A DNA stretch of 54,005 bases from Emiliania huxleyi CCMP1516 (lineage: Eukaryota; Haptophyta; Isochrysidales; Noelaerhabdaceae), in assembly GCF_000372725.1 (NCBI RefSeq), contig NW_005200615.1, positions 85,537 to 139,541 on the forward strand. Direction: 5' to 3'. The notes below the pieces were generated by a model. That model searched no databases and was not told where the DNA came from. It saw only the letters and a program-made list of their open reading frames with translations. Below are positions 19,459-29,565 of the stretch, one piece after another; the first letter of the stretch is position 1, and every line of letters begins with the position of its first letter. Made by a program: the position numbers and the translations under genes.

Positions 19459-21000
19459 CTAGCACATGAGATAGGTCGTCTTGTTGCTGCCACCTTTGCA
19501 TTCGTACGGTCCGTCCCCGTCGGCTGTGGACGGAACGTACTTGCAGGGCATTGCAAAGTTGTCCTGCTGGATGTAAATTTCCGTGCACTCTGCTTGGTCC
19601 GCCTCGATGTAAGTCGGATCAGTGCTCCAATCAAGTGCCTGGCCGCACCAGTCGCCGTTGGTGACGGGGGCGGCCAAAACCACAAAGGAGGGGACGCCAC
19701 AGGCGCCGTTACGGAGCGTGTACTTTTGGTACGACGAGTCGAGGCAGTGCATACCCGTCGTGGCCTCGCTCGGATCGGCGGAGTCGAACTCCACCTCCAC
19801 GCAGGCCGTGCCATCGCAGCAGTCATCATCGGCACGGCACGGGTCGCCGCCAAGCCCGGGGGGGGTGCAGGGGATTGCGATTGGCGTCGGGAGCGGTGTC
19901 GGCGTTGGGGCTGATGGAGGCGGGAAGGGCGGCGCGGGAGCGAGGCCGGGCGGAAACGGCGAACAGTCATAGGCGCGTTCCCCGGTCTTGCACTTCTCAT
20001 TGCCCGATTGGTTGTAGACGCACTCTGCGGTCCACGCGCCCCATGGGTTGGTCTGCTCGTTGTAGGGCTTGACGACATAGTAGCTTTCGCACGCGGTTTT
20101 GTTTCCGTTGTACATGTAGCACTCGCACGCGGTTTTGTTTCCGTTGTCCAGGTAGCACTGCAGGGGCAGGGGGTGGGAATCAGCGTCAGGGAGAGATGTC
20201 GTGTCATGAGTGGACGAGGCGACGAGTGGGCAGGTTGGGATGGGAAGCGTGTGCGCGTGTGAGCGCGTGAGCGCGTGAGCGCGTGTGCGCGTGTCCGCGT
20301 GTCCGTGTGTGCAGCGGTTGTGCACGCGAGCCTCTTTCGAGTTTAACGCTTCCCTCCCCTCCATCCACGGTTGAACAAGTCCACAGGGGGCTGGTGGGGC
20401 GGGAGGTGGAGGCGACGGCAACGGTAAAGGGTCGTTGCAAAGAGTGATGCTGGAGCAATTAATTATCTCCGCCAGTGTAGGCGGAGGAGGCATGGAAGGA
20501 GGCCCTTGCGCTTCGCGACCGTAACCAATTTCGAGCGGAGGAGGCATTGAAGGAGGCATGCATGAGTCCGTGCAGCAGTTTACCTTCATGACTGCGATAC
20601 GCTCCGGACTCTGCCGGTGGTGGCAGGCAAGCTCCTGACAGCAGCTTGCGCTGTAAGCGGTGCACTCTCCTTCCACAAACTGCGGGCCCTCGGGGGGGCA
20701 CTCTCCTTCCACGCCGCTGAAACCTGTGCAGCTGCCGTGTGCCGAGCAAGTGCGAGGGCACACGTTGCGAAAGACGGAGCACCCGCCGTAAACCCTGGTC
20801 GCGGTAGCCAGAATGGTTGCTCCTGGCACTTGGTGACAACTCATTTCCGGGAGGCCCAGGGCACGTGCGAATGCCCTTACCTCCGTGTCAGGCGAGTCCG
20901 GGCCTGCCCGGCAGACTTGAAACGATCCATCTGGCCTAGCCGTCGAAGCGAACCCAGCAGCAGTGGCTGCCAGCGCGAGCACGGCGACAACGCGCAGCAT
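19459..21000 (-). CDS. Secreted Cys-rich, Pro-rich extracellular protein
   Basis: 513 codons from ATG 21000, with a clear signal peptide (MLRVVAVLALAATAAGFAST). The first 150 residues are Cys-rich (CSVFRNVCPRTCSAHGSC, CCQELACHH, NCCTDSC), followed by two Pro-rich linkers (SPPPPAPPAPCG; PPFPPPSAPTPTPLPTP). The C-terminal part has disulfide-like clusters (CRADDDCCDGTACVEVEF) and N-glycosylation sequons (NGNKT twice, GSNKT). NGNKTACE is a short tandem repeat. The segment 20167-20390 (THGHADTRTRAHALTRSHAH) looks like a spliced intron ending in CTGCAG before TGCTACCTG, although it is in frame. Probable role: wall, scale or secreted matrix protein. No enzyme domain is seen. Confidence 0.65.
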   Translation of the reverse strand: MLRVVAVLALAATAAGFASTARPDGSFQVCRAGPDSPDTEVRAFARALGLPEMSCHQVPGATILATATRVYGGCSVFRNVCPRTCSAHGSCTGFSGVEGECPPEGPQFVEGECTAYSASCCQELACHHRQSPERIAVMKVNCCTDSCMPPSMPPPLEIGYGREAQGPPSMPPPPTLAEIINCSSITLCNDPLPLPSPPPPAPPAPCGLVQPWMEGREALNSKEARVHNRCTHGHADTRTRAHALTRSHAHTLPIPTCPLVASSTHDTTSLPDADSHPLPLQCYLDNGNKTACECYMYNGNKTACESYYVVKPYNEQTNPWGAWTAECVYNQSGNEKCKTGERAYDCSPFPPGLAPAPPFPPPSAPTPTPLPTPIAIPCTPPGLGGDPCRADDDCCDGTACVEVEFDSADPSEATTGMHCLDSSYQKYTLRNGACGVPSFVVLAAPVTNGDWCGQALDWSTDPTYIEADQAECTEIYIQQDNFAMPCKYVPSTADGDGPYECKGGSNKTTYLMC

Positions 21001-21297
21001 ATGGAGCTCAGCGACCAGCTGGTCCGCGGCCGCCCGAGATTAGCGGAAAGTGCCCGCCCCGCCTCAGGCGAGCTTGGTGTTGCCGTTTCGTATCTAGATA
21101 CCCCCTCTCATTCGAATGAAAATCAGAGAGAGGCGCTCGCCCCACTCTCCGGCTGCGCGGTGGCGGCGTGCCGTCCTCCCATCCCTCCCTTGGGTTTTAT
21201 GTTTTCTTTCTTTTTTTTCGGCTGCGCGCCTGACCTCTCGGGCGGGGTAATGCCGGCGGGCCCCCAATATGGGGCACGTCCAGGTCCATTCGACGAG

Positions 21298-21700
21298 AGC
21301 GGCCGCCCTCCTCCCCCTCCGCCGGCGCCGCGCCGCCGGGGAGAACTTCCTCCTCCATTGGGTCTGACCAGCCTCGACGGCGAGCCTCCTCCTCCGCCTC
21401 CTCCGCCGAGCAGGGCCGCCCATCCTCGCCTAGCAACACCGTAGGAGAGCGAGGGGCCCCGCCCCCCGCCTCCGCCGCAGCGGCCGCCCCGCCCGCCGTC
21501 GACAACCCCGTGGTCACACTGGAAAAGGGACGGAGCGCCGGCGCCGTCGAGACGAACTCGGGCGCATGCACGCCGGCGGTCGCGCAAAGTGGGCACGTCC
21601 AGGGTCATCAGCAGCGAGCGAGGGCGGGCCGCCCTCCTCCCCCTCCGCCGGCGCCGCGCCGCCGGTGGAAACCTCCTCCACTGGGTTGGGCCGCTCAGCA
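21298..21700. repeat. Pair of diverged direct repeats
   Basis: The segments near 21298-21430 and 21620-21700 share CGGCCGCCCTCCTCCCCCTC and a following CCGCCGGCGCCGCGCCGCCG block, then diverge. They lie in the 3' part and flank of the SAM-like gene. Confidence 0.7.
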
Positions 21701-22317
21701 GCCAAACCCGCCGCGGGCCCCTTCTCGAGCCCTCCCCCGCGACCCCTGGCGCCACGGCCGCGCCGCCCTCGGCGGCGCCGCGGCGCCTTCCGCCCGCCCT
21801 CGACCTCCTCCTCCCCCCCCCCGGCAGCGATCGTACCATCGCCACTCTCCGGCAGCGCGGGCTCCAAGGGGTCCAAACTGGATCCCTCGGTCCCACCTCC
21901 GGACCCACCTTCTGCGGCCTGCGCGTCGCAGGCACCGCCGTCCGCCTCTTGGGGGCGCGCGCCGCCGCGGCCCTCGCCGCCAGCCGCTGCCCCGCCACCA
22001 GCCGCCTGATCGCCAGCCGCCACCCCAGCTGGGGTGTCGCCCAGCGACAAGCCGCTGAGGGATGCCAAGACCGCAGCTGTGTCCCCCCAGCCCCGCCGGC
22101 CGAGAAGAGCCCGGCGGAGCTTCTCCGCCTGGCGGTCGTGGATGTTGAGCGAGCCGATGCCCTTCTCAGCGACCTCCTCGAGGAGGTCGCCAGCGTCGCC
22201 AACGCCCAGCTCCGCGAGCCGCCCCTCATACCTGCGGTAGAGGTTGTCGGCGACGCGCGCGCGCTTGAACAGAGCCGCGAGCGGCTCTCCCAGGTCGATG
22301 GCGGGCGAGGCCGCCAT
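21514..22317 (-). CDS. SAM-like domain protein with Gly/Glu/Arg-rich tail
   Basis: 267 codons from ATG 22317. Residues about 8-72 (LGEPLAALFKRARVADNLYR, LAELGVGDAGDLLEEVAEKG, DRQAEKLRRALLG) fit a sterile-alpha-motif-like helical bundle, a protein or RNA interaction module. After about residue 75 the protein is low complexity: Gly/Ala-rich, an acidic EEEVEGG, then an Arg-rich stretch (RRRRGRRGRGARGRGGG) that could bind nucleic acid. The tail overlaps a diverged direct repeat shared with 21298-21430, so the real C-terminus is uncertain. Other long frames on this strand are composition artefacts. It lies head to head with the TauE/SafE gene, 251 bp apart. Confidence 0.5.
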   Translation of the reverse strand: MAASPAIDLGEPLAALFKRARVADNLYRRYEGRLAELGVGDAGDLLEEVAEKGIGSLNIHDRQAEKLRRALLGRRGWGDTAAVLASLSGLSLGDTPAGVAAGDQAAGGGAAAGGEGRGGARPQEADGGACDAQAAEGGSGGGTEGSSLDPLEPALPESGDGTIAAGGGEEEVEGGRKAPRRRRGRRGRGARGRGGGLEKGPAAGLAAERPNPVEEVSTGGAAPAEGEEGGPPSLAADDPGRAHFARPPACMRPSSSRRRRRSVPFPV

Positions 22318-22568
22318 CGAAGGCCTGGTGCCCGGCCGCGTGGCCCCCGGGCTGCGGGTGGGTGCTCGCTGCGGCGGCCGCCGAGAGGGCAGAGAGCGGC
22401 GGCAGGCCGCCGGGGGACAGCGAGCGAGAGGAGAGGGCGACTCCGTGCACTGCTCGAGCGCGCAGATTGTACACCTCGAACCACCAGCCCGACGCTCACT
22501 ACAAGTGACGCCCTCTACGCTTCTCTACGCTTCCAACACATGCAGCAGGGCCAGGGCGGTGTGCCGAC

Positions 22569-23630
22569 ATGCAGCGACTGCGCCGCCTCCTGCCGCCTGC
22601 TCCGCTCGCCGGGCTTCAGCGCCACTGCTTTGCTGGCGTCGTCGGCTTTGCGGGAGGCGCCACGCTAGGCCTTGTCGGGTGGGGCGGCGGCCAGATGATC
22701 ATTCCAGGGATGACGCACCAGTACATGGCGCTCAACCAGCTTGCGGCCACGGGCGTCTCGCTCTTCTCCCTGTCGCTCTCCAGCATCAGCAGCTCCGTGC
22801 GCTTTGCGACGAGCGACAGCGCCTGCCTGGTCACCGCAGCCTCGATCGCGATACCGTCCATCGTCACGGCGCGGTTCGGCACGCAGCTAGCGAGCCGGCT
22901 GTCAAACGATGCGCTCGAGTTCGCCTTCAACAGCCTCTCGCTGGTGATGATCCCGACCCACCTCTACATCCAGCAGCGGCGCCACGCCCAGCAGCTCGCG
23001 CAGCCGCCTCCTCCCACGAGCACGGGCGCAGCCGCCGCCGCCGCCGGCGCGCCCGCCGCCACCGGCGCGCCCGCTGCCGCCGGCGCGCCCGCCGCCGAGC
23101 GGCTGCCGCTTCGGCGGCGATCGACGGCGCGGTGCACGCTCACGAGTCATCGGCACGCCTCCGGGGCGGGAGGGGAGACCGGACAGCGCGTGCCGGAGCC
23201 TCGCGCCGACAGCTGGCCAGCGCGGCTCGCAGCTGCGGCGCGCGAGGTCCGGCCGCTCGACGTGGCATTCGGGTGCCTCTCCGGCGGCGTGTCGGCGCTG
23301 ATGGGGGTGGGCGGCCTCCCCTTCACGATGTCGTACCTCACCGCGTGCACCGACTTGCCACACCACCTCGTGCAGGGCACCGCGCAGTGCGCGTGCGCCC
23401 CGAGCGCGCTCACGTCGGCGGTGAGCAGGATACACGCGGTGCCGCTGGGTACAGCTGCGGCGGTCGCGGCGGGCGGTGTGGCCGGTGCCACCGCCGGCGC
23501 GACCGCCGCGCTGCACCTCTCGGAGGAGCGGCTGCGCGAACTCTTCATGCTCAGCCTCCTAGTCCTCGGGGGCAGCGCCTGCCGCCGCGCTGTGATCAAC
23601 CTGCAGAGCATGTACCGAAAGAGAACTTAG
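22569..23630 (+). CDS. TauE/SafE family membrane permease
   Basis: 353 codons from ATG 22569, no intron needed. The N-half has the family signature GFAGGATLGLVGWGGGQMII, with the Gly-rich motif before the first Pro, then hydrophobic segments (LNQLAATGVSLFSLSLSSIS; LVTAASIAIPSIVTARFGTQ; FNSLSLVMIPTHLYI). A Pro/Ala-rich cytosolic linker of about 90 residues follows. The C-half repeats the signature (VAFGCLSGGVSALMGVGGLP), as expected for the internally duplicated fold with about seven to eight membrane segments. Members export sulfite, sulfoacetate or other organic anions. The substrate here is unknown. The linker is longer than in bacterial members. Confidence 0.85.
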   Translation: MQRLRRLLPPAPLAGLQRHCFAGVVGFAGGATLGLVGWGGGQMIIPGMTHQYMALNQLAATGVSLFSLSLSSISSSVRFATSDSACLVTAASIAIPSIVTARFGTQLASRLSNDALEFAFNSLSLVMIPTHLYIQQRRHAQQLAQPPPPTSTGAAAAAAGAPAATGAPAAAGAPAAERLPLRRRSTARCTLTSHRHASGAGGETGQRVPEPRADSWPARLAAAAREVRPLDVAFGCLSGGVSALMGVGGLPFTMSYLTACTDLPHHLVQGTAQCACAPSALTSAVSRIHAVPLGTAAAVAAGGVAGATAGATAALHLSEERLRELFMLSLLVLGGSACRRAVINLQSMYRKRT

Positions 23631-24244
23631 GGGCGTCCGTACACACACGTGTTGTCTCTTTACAAAAGCTGTCACACAGCGCTCGCGCGACAAGAAAACG
23701 ACAAACATGAAACAACGCCATCGCCAACGAGCGACCACCAGTCGCGGACGGCGCGGGGTGGTGTGTTAGAGCCGTGTTCGAGCGATTTAATGAGCCACTG
23801 TGCACTGATGGTGGTGTGATGAGAGCCACAACCCACATCAGCCGCGCGCCGCGCGGTGGCCAAGGGTTCCTCTCCGTCAGTGTGGCCATAGCGTGCAGCA
23901 CGGCGGCCTCGGGCCTGCCTCGTGGGCGTGAGCAGGTGCCCGCTGCATCCCAATCATTCGCACATAGCACTCGGAGACGGGAGCCCATCACATAGTCAAA
24001 GCACAACCAGGTCGGAGCAATAAAAGCGATTAAATCGACGCGGGGCGGAGCCTCGCTCGATTCCCCAAGGTACAAGTAGGCCGTATGATTGGCCGTTTGG
24101 CCGTGCAGATAGACAGACGAGGGGCGTGTGTTTGAGGGAGGGGGAGGGGGGGGGGGGGGGGGGGGTCGCCGAGCGCACGGCGAAAGGGAAAGGGTAGGCT
24201 GGGCGTGCGCGCTTCTGACGGGGGGTGCTGTCGGCGACGTTGGA
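23631..24244. other. Convergent intergenic region with poly-G
   Basis: No gene is recognised between the 3' ends of the permease and the Myb-like gene. A G-run of about 20 with one interruption at 24136-24166 could form a G-quadruplex and is a likely sequencing weak spot. Confidence 0.5.
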
Positions 24245-25489
24245 TCACATGAAGGTGAAGTCGGAATCGACGGGCTGCGCATATCCGACAGCCGGCTGCT
24301 TGTACGCCATCATCGGCTGTGCAAATACCACGGGCAGGGTCGGCCTCTGCGTACTCTGAGGCCAGGGGGTGCGGGGCGAGACCGGCGGGCGGGAGCGCGA
24401 CACGTCGCCCAGCGGGGTTTTCGTGCGAAATGTCGCCGCTGGACGCGGGCGCCTTTCGGGAGGCGCAGATCCGGAGAAGGAGGCGCACGGCATCGGAGGC
24501 AGCACCACAATATCGCGCGGCATCATTGGCGCAGGTGCGGGCGTAGGGACCGCAGGCGCAGGGATGCCGTCTAGCGGCATGGCGCCACAACCTCGAAGGT
24601 GCGCCACAACCTCAGAAAGCCCTCTGGTTTTGACACCCTGCGAGGCGAGCCTCCGCTGCTGGGCGATGAGCCAACGTCGGCAGCAGCCCTCCGCGGTCTT
24701 GCCGGGAAGCATGGCCTCGATGGCCTTCCACTGCATTCCAAAGCTCACCGCACGATCAATCAGCTCATCTTCCTCTGGCTGCCACATGCAGTGCATGTCT
24801 CCAGGGCGGGCGGCGCCAGGAGCGCCGCCCGCGCGGCCCACGCGGCCAGGACCGACCGCGCCGGGGGCGCAAGCCATGCGGAGCACATCGGCGGAGCTCC
24901 TCTCCGGCAACACGCCGGCTGCGCTCGCGGCGAGGCCCAGCGATTCGTCATAGCGTGCTTCAGAGGAGGGGCTCGAAGAGGCACTCGTGCTGGGCAGGTG
25001 GAGCAGTGCAGTTGCGACAGAGGCGGAGCTGCTCGCAGCCGACGGCGGCCGCGCGTTGCTGGGAGCGCCCGGGGCGCTTGGGCACGCCCGGTTCTGCAGC
25101 TCTTTCCACCGATCGCGCACCGCTTGCTCGTCCCGGAATTTGGGTAGCTGCTCGGCAAGTTCGCCCCAGTTGCAGCGTAGGCCGAGGCGCTGGTACTGCA
25201 GCGCAGACTGCTCGATTGTCAGGTCCTCCTCGAGGGTCCACGGCGCCTCGGACGCATAGCTCGGTCGCGCGCGTTTGCCGCTGTCGGTCAACACCTCTGG
25301 GAGCCACTCATCATCGTCTGACGCCTCGGAACAGCGGACGAGGTTCCTGATGTCCTCCATGCTCAGGTCGACTCCATCGTTTGCAACCGCGGCGGGCGCG
25401 AGCGAGGCGCTGGCAGTCCAGGTGACCCGCCCCTTGCTCCCCCCCGAGGCGGACCCGCCCTCCTGCACGATGGAAGGGGGGACTTGCAT
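24245..25489 (-). CDS. Myb/SANT-like two-repeat putative transcription factor
   Basis: 414 codons from ATG 25489. Two SANT-like repeats are visible. The first, near residue 95, has PWTLEEDLTIEQSAL, a central NWGELAEQLP and VRDRWKEL. The second, near residue 240, has WQPEEDELIDRAVSFGMQ, WKAIEAMLPGKTAEGCCRRW. The spacing of W residues and the RxRW end of each helix 3 are typical. The repeats are separated by about 100 Ala/Ser/Pro-rich residues, unlike plant R2R3 proteins where they are adjacent. The N-terminus is acidic (SEASDDDEWLPEVL) and the C-terminus Pro-rich. Expected role: nuclear DNA binding. Target sites cannot be inferred. Confidence 0.8.
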   Translation of the reverse strand: MQVPPSIVQEGGSASGGSKGRVTWTASASLAPAAVANDGVDLSMEDIRNLVRCSEASDDDEWLPEVLTDSGKRARPSYASEAPWTLEEDLTIEQSALQYQRLGLRCNWGELAEQLPKFRDEQAVRDRWKELQNRACPSAPGAPSNARPPSAASSSASVATALLHLPSTSASSSPSSEARYDESLGLAASAAGVLPERSSADVLRMACAPGAVGPGRVGRAGGAPGAARPGDMHCMWQPEEDELIDRAVSFGMQWKAIEAMLPGKTAEGCCRRWLIAQQRRLASQGVKTRGLSEVVAHLRGCGAMPLDGIPAPAVPTPAPAPMMPRDIVVLPPMPCASFSGSAPPERRPRPAATFRTKTPLGDVSRSRPPVSPRTPWPQSTQRPTLPVVFAQPMMAYKQPAVGYAQPVDSDFTFM

Positions 25490-26586
<1,097 letters not shown>

Positions 26587-28587
26587 ATGCTCACGTTCGC
26601 CGCCATCTCTAGCGGCGTTGCCGCTCCGTTGCCGTCCCGCTACGGCGTGCGGCCACGGATGGCGCTCGAGGCTGCTGCGCCAGTCCTCAGCGCGCTGGAG
26701 CCTGCCGTCTCGGCCGTCCAGTTCCGTCTCGAGTCGATCGCCTGCGCCGCTCCCGCCGCAGTGGCCGTGCTGGCCTCGCGGTCCTCGTCTTCGGTCCCGC
26801 AGATCGTCAACCTGCTCTCAAAGCGGAGCCCGAACGAGGCTCCGCTCACCCACTGCGGCGCCTTGCACTCTGAATGCCGAATCACCTTCCTGGCCGTGCC
26901 TGCTGCAGGTGGCCTCCAAGTGGGGAGCGCGCGTCTTTTACGGCGACGCCCTCGTCTACCTCTCTCGCATCGTCTACCACCTCCAGCGCGACTTTCCGAT
27001 CGCGTGCTGGTCCGAGCTGGTCCCGCTGATGCTCCAAAACCTCCTCTGCTTTGTGATCGTGCGGCGGAGCAGGGCCAACGAGCCGGAGCACGGTCCGGAG
27101 GAGTAGTAGTAGTGAGCAACCTTATTCCGAGATGGATCGGACCCCTATCCACGCCCAAGCGACTGGCGACAGGAGACGTGGATGAGGGCGCGCCCAAACC
27201 GGTCGGCGCAAAGTGCTGGTCTCGCCCGGCGTGGGCGCGCCGGCTGAGCTTCAACATCAAGTTCTCGCTCGACATCGGCCTGCTCCTCCTGGCGACTCTG
27301 GCGATGTTCCGCCTGCCTCCGCGCCTGCTCCCGCTCCTCTGCCTGTGGAGCGCGCCGCTCTGCATCAGCTCGCACGGCACCTAGATGCGGGATTGGGACA
27401 CACACACACGCACATGCACATGCAGCATGCACATGCACATACATGCACATGCACATACATGCACATGTGCATGCACATGTGTATGTGCAGCATGCACATG
27501 CACATGTGCGTGTGCATGTGCATGTGCCCGTGTTTCACGCCGGCGCTCGAGGCGAGCGTGACGCATTCGCTGTATTCCGGTCGCAATTCCACGTCGCATT
27601 CAGCAGCCCTCACAGCCCCGCGCGCCGACACCGTCCCAGGTACGGCGTCCAAATCGTCGAGGCCTTCCGGAGGGGCTCGTCCCCCTCCGCCAACCGCGCG
27701 CGCGCCCTCGTGCTGCGGTCGAGAGACAGCCGAGAGACAGCCGAGAGGCAGCCGAGAGACAACTGAGAGGCAGCCGAGAGACAACGCAGCCGAGATACCA
27801 GCCGGGAGACAGCCGAGAGACAGCGACGATCGGGCAGCCGAGAGACAGCCGAGAGACAGCCACGATCGGGCCGAGGCTTAGCCGAGAGACAGCCACACGA
27901 TCGGGCCGAGGTTTAGCCGAGAGACAGCCACGATCGGGCCGAGGTTTAGCCGAGAGACTAGCCTCGGCCAGGTGGGCGGGCTCCCTGCTCCGCGTCTGGA
28001 CGACGGCGCGCTTCCTCGCCGGCGACCGCGCCGCCATGACCACGCACGCGATCGGCTTCGCCGGCTGCTCCATCCTGCTGCTGCAAAGGGCGCTCTACGA
28101 GCGGCGCGGCCCGTCGCGGCTGCAGACGCGGCTCGCCGTGTACGCCGAGCTGCTCGGCCGCGCGCCGCCGCAGCGGAGGCTGCCACGCGCGATCGACGAC
28201 GCGCTCCACGCCGCGTGGCACTCGCTCGGCTGCTGAGTAGGGTCAAGGTGTATGACTTGCTGGCGGGTCGATCAATAGGCGCTCCACGCGTGGCGCTCGC
28301 TCGGCGGCTTTGGCGGGCTCGCGCCGCCAGACTCGTCCGAGCTGCTGCTGAGCCGGCGAGCCTTCGACCTGATGGACGAGGACGGGGACGGCTTCCTCAC
28401 GCCGGACGAGCTCACGCGCGCGGTGCTCGAGCTGAAGAAGCGCGCGGGCGGCGCGCACACGCGCGACGAGGTCGAGCGGCTCGTGCAGCGCATGATGCTC
28501 GTCGGAGACAGCGACGGCGACGGGCGGATCGACGCAGAGGAGTACCGCCGCCTCGTCCGCCAGCCCTTCCCGTCCGACGCGCAGTAG
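26587..28587 (+). CDS. PQ-loop (MPDU1-like) membrane protein with C-terminal EF-hand pair, multi-exon
   Basis: Exon 1 is 26587-26838 (RSSSSVPQIVNLLSKRSPN, the PQ motif). Exon 2 starts 26909 (VYLSRIVYHLQRDFPIACWS, ELVPLMLQNLLCFVIV), as in MPDU1/Lec35. Later exons hold FSLDIGLLLLATLAMF (about 27260-27375), YGVQIVEAFRRGS (about 27634, second PQ motif) and WAGSLLRVWTTARFLAGD to ILLLQRALYE (about 27966-28200). A 78-bp GC-AG intron (28201-28278) then joins in frame to two canonical EF-hands, DEDGDGFLTPDE and DSDGDGRIDAEE, stop 28587. MPDU1 proteins are needed for use of dolichol-linked mannose and glucose at the ER. EF-hands would add calcium control. The ends of the middle exons are approximate. 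The EF-hands could instead be a separate gene. Confidence 0.65.
27400..27530. repeat. CATGCA/ACATGC repeat, largely palindromic
   Basis: Runs of ACATGCACATGCA with TGTGCATG inversions inside a probable intron of the PQ-loop gene. A shorter relative is at 39580-39618. Confidence 0.9.
27716..27965. repeat. 11-bp minisatellite GAGAGACAGCC in a PQ-loop gene intron
   Basis: About 20 units of GAGAGACAGCC, with blocks containing CACGATCGGGCCGAGG in the 3' part. It ends in GAGAGACTAG directly before the next coding segment, which fits an intron acceptor. Confidence 0.85.
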
Positions 28588-29565
28588 AGCGCGCCCGGCG
28601 CCCGCCGCCCGCCACCCCACCACCACACTACGTTGCTGGATCGGCTCGGGTTGTAGCGGGGCGCGCTTGTCAGTGCGCGATGCGAAACGGCGTACGGCGG
28701 GTTGTGTGCCGCGTGACGACGACGAGAGAGGCCCGGAGTGTGTTTTGGACATACGTCGTACACATTGTATTTTGTATTACATCTGCGTGGACCGCGTTAG
28801 AGCCGTACACCAGTCCTCCGCTACCTCCAGCGCGGCCAAAGGAAATCAACCTCGAGAACCTAATACCTTATGAGTGATATGCGGCTTTTGCTGAAAAGAG
28901 TAAGATCCTCGGGCAAATCCAAATGCCGAAATGTGGATGGAAGGAAGGACATCCTCCCGTTGAGGTAAGGTAAGGTAAGGTAAACGTCTCCACACACACA
29001 AAGTGGTGGGGCAAGGGGGGGCGACCCTCGCATCTCCACGCCCGGGACACGGGCAGGAGCCCCACGGCATTCAAAGTGCAAGCACCGGCCCGGTGCCGTG
29101 GGTGAGCAACCTGCACCCCACTCCCTCCCTCCCAGACACAACCCGCACAACCCCCACAGCGTGGTCGTCTACGTGTTCAGAAACACCACGCAGCGAGGCG
29201 AGGGTGAAGGGGTAAGGGGCTGTGTGGGCAGAATCTTCATCCGGCTTATCTGTGACTACTCCATCTAGCCTGGGGGGTCGCAGGGGGGGGGGGGGGGGGC
29301 AAAAGGGGTAAAATATGGGTGAGGCCGTTGATTCCCCGGGTTGTCTGATTCCTAGACGCTAGGGTGGACGAAGTGCAATTGGAGGGCGGTCACACTGGAG
29401 CGACGCACAGACACAATAGGCTCAAGACACCGCTGGGCAGTCACAACAAAAAGAATACACACCTGGTTTTCGATGCGTTCCCCCAACCGTGTCGCTTCTC
29501 TCTCGTTGGTCTACTGCCTTTGGCCGTGTGACAGATAAGCCGTCGCCCGTGAGCACCTTGATGCC
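28588..29565. other. Intergenic, repeats and G-run
   Basis: No gene is seen. It holds the dispersed repeat 28972-29066, a 17-base G-run near 29285 and the upstream region of the MFS gene. Confidence 0.5.
28972..29066 (+). repeat. Dispersed repeat (GGTAAGGTAAGG...CACGGGCAGG), copy 1
   Basis: Nearly the same as 39618-39718, including AAACGTCTCCACACACACAA and a following GCGACCCTCGCATCTCCACG block. A short inverted remnant is at 1026-1062. Confidence 0.85.

Noticed and set aside
21123..22499. A 458-codon minus-strand frame overlapping the SAM-like gene
   Set aside because: Arg/Gly-rich low complexity with no domain. The SAM-like helices are in the other minus-strand frame.
22244..23710. A 488-codon Arg/Ala-rich frame over the TauE/SafE gene
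   Set aside because: It is a composition shadow; the overlapping 353-codon frame has the family motifs and membrane segments.
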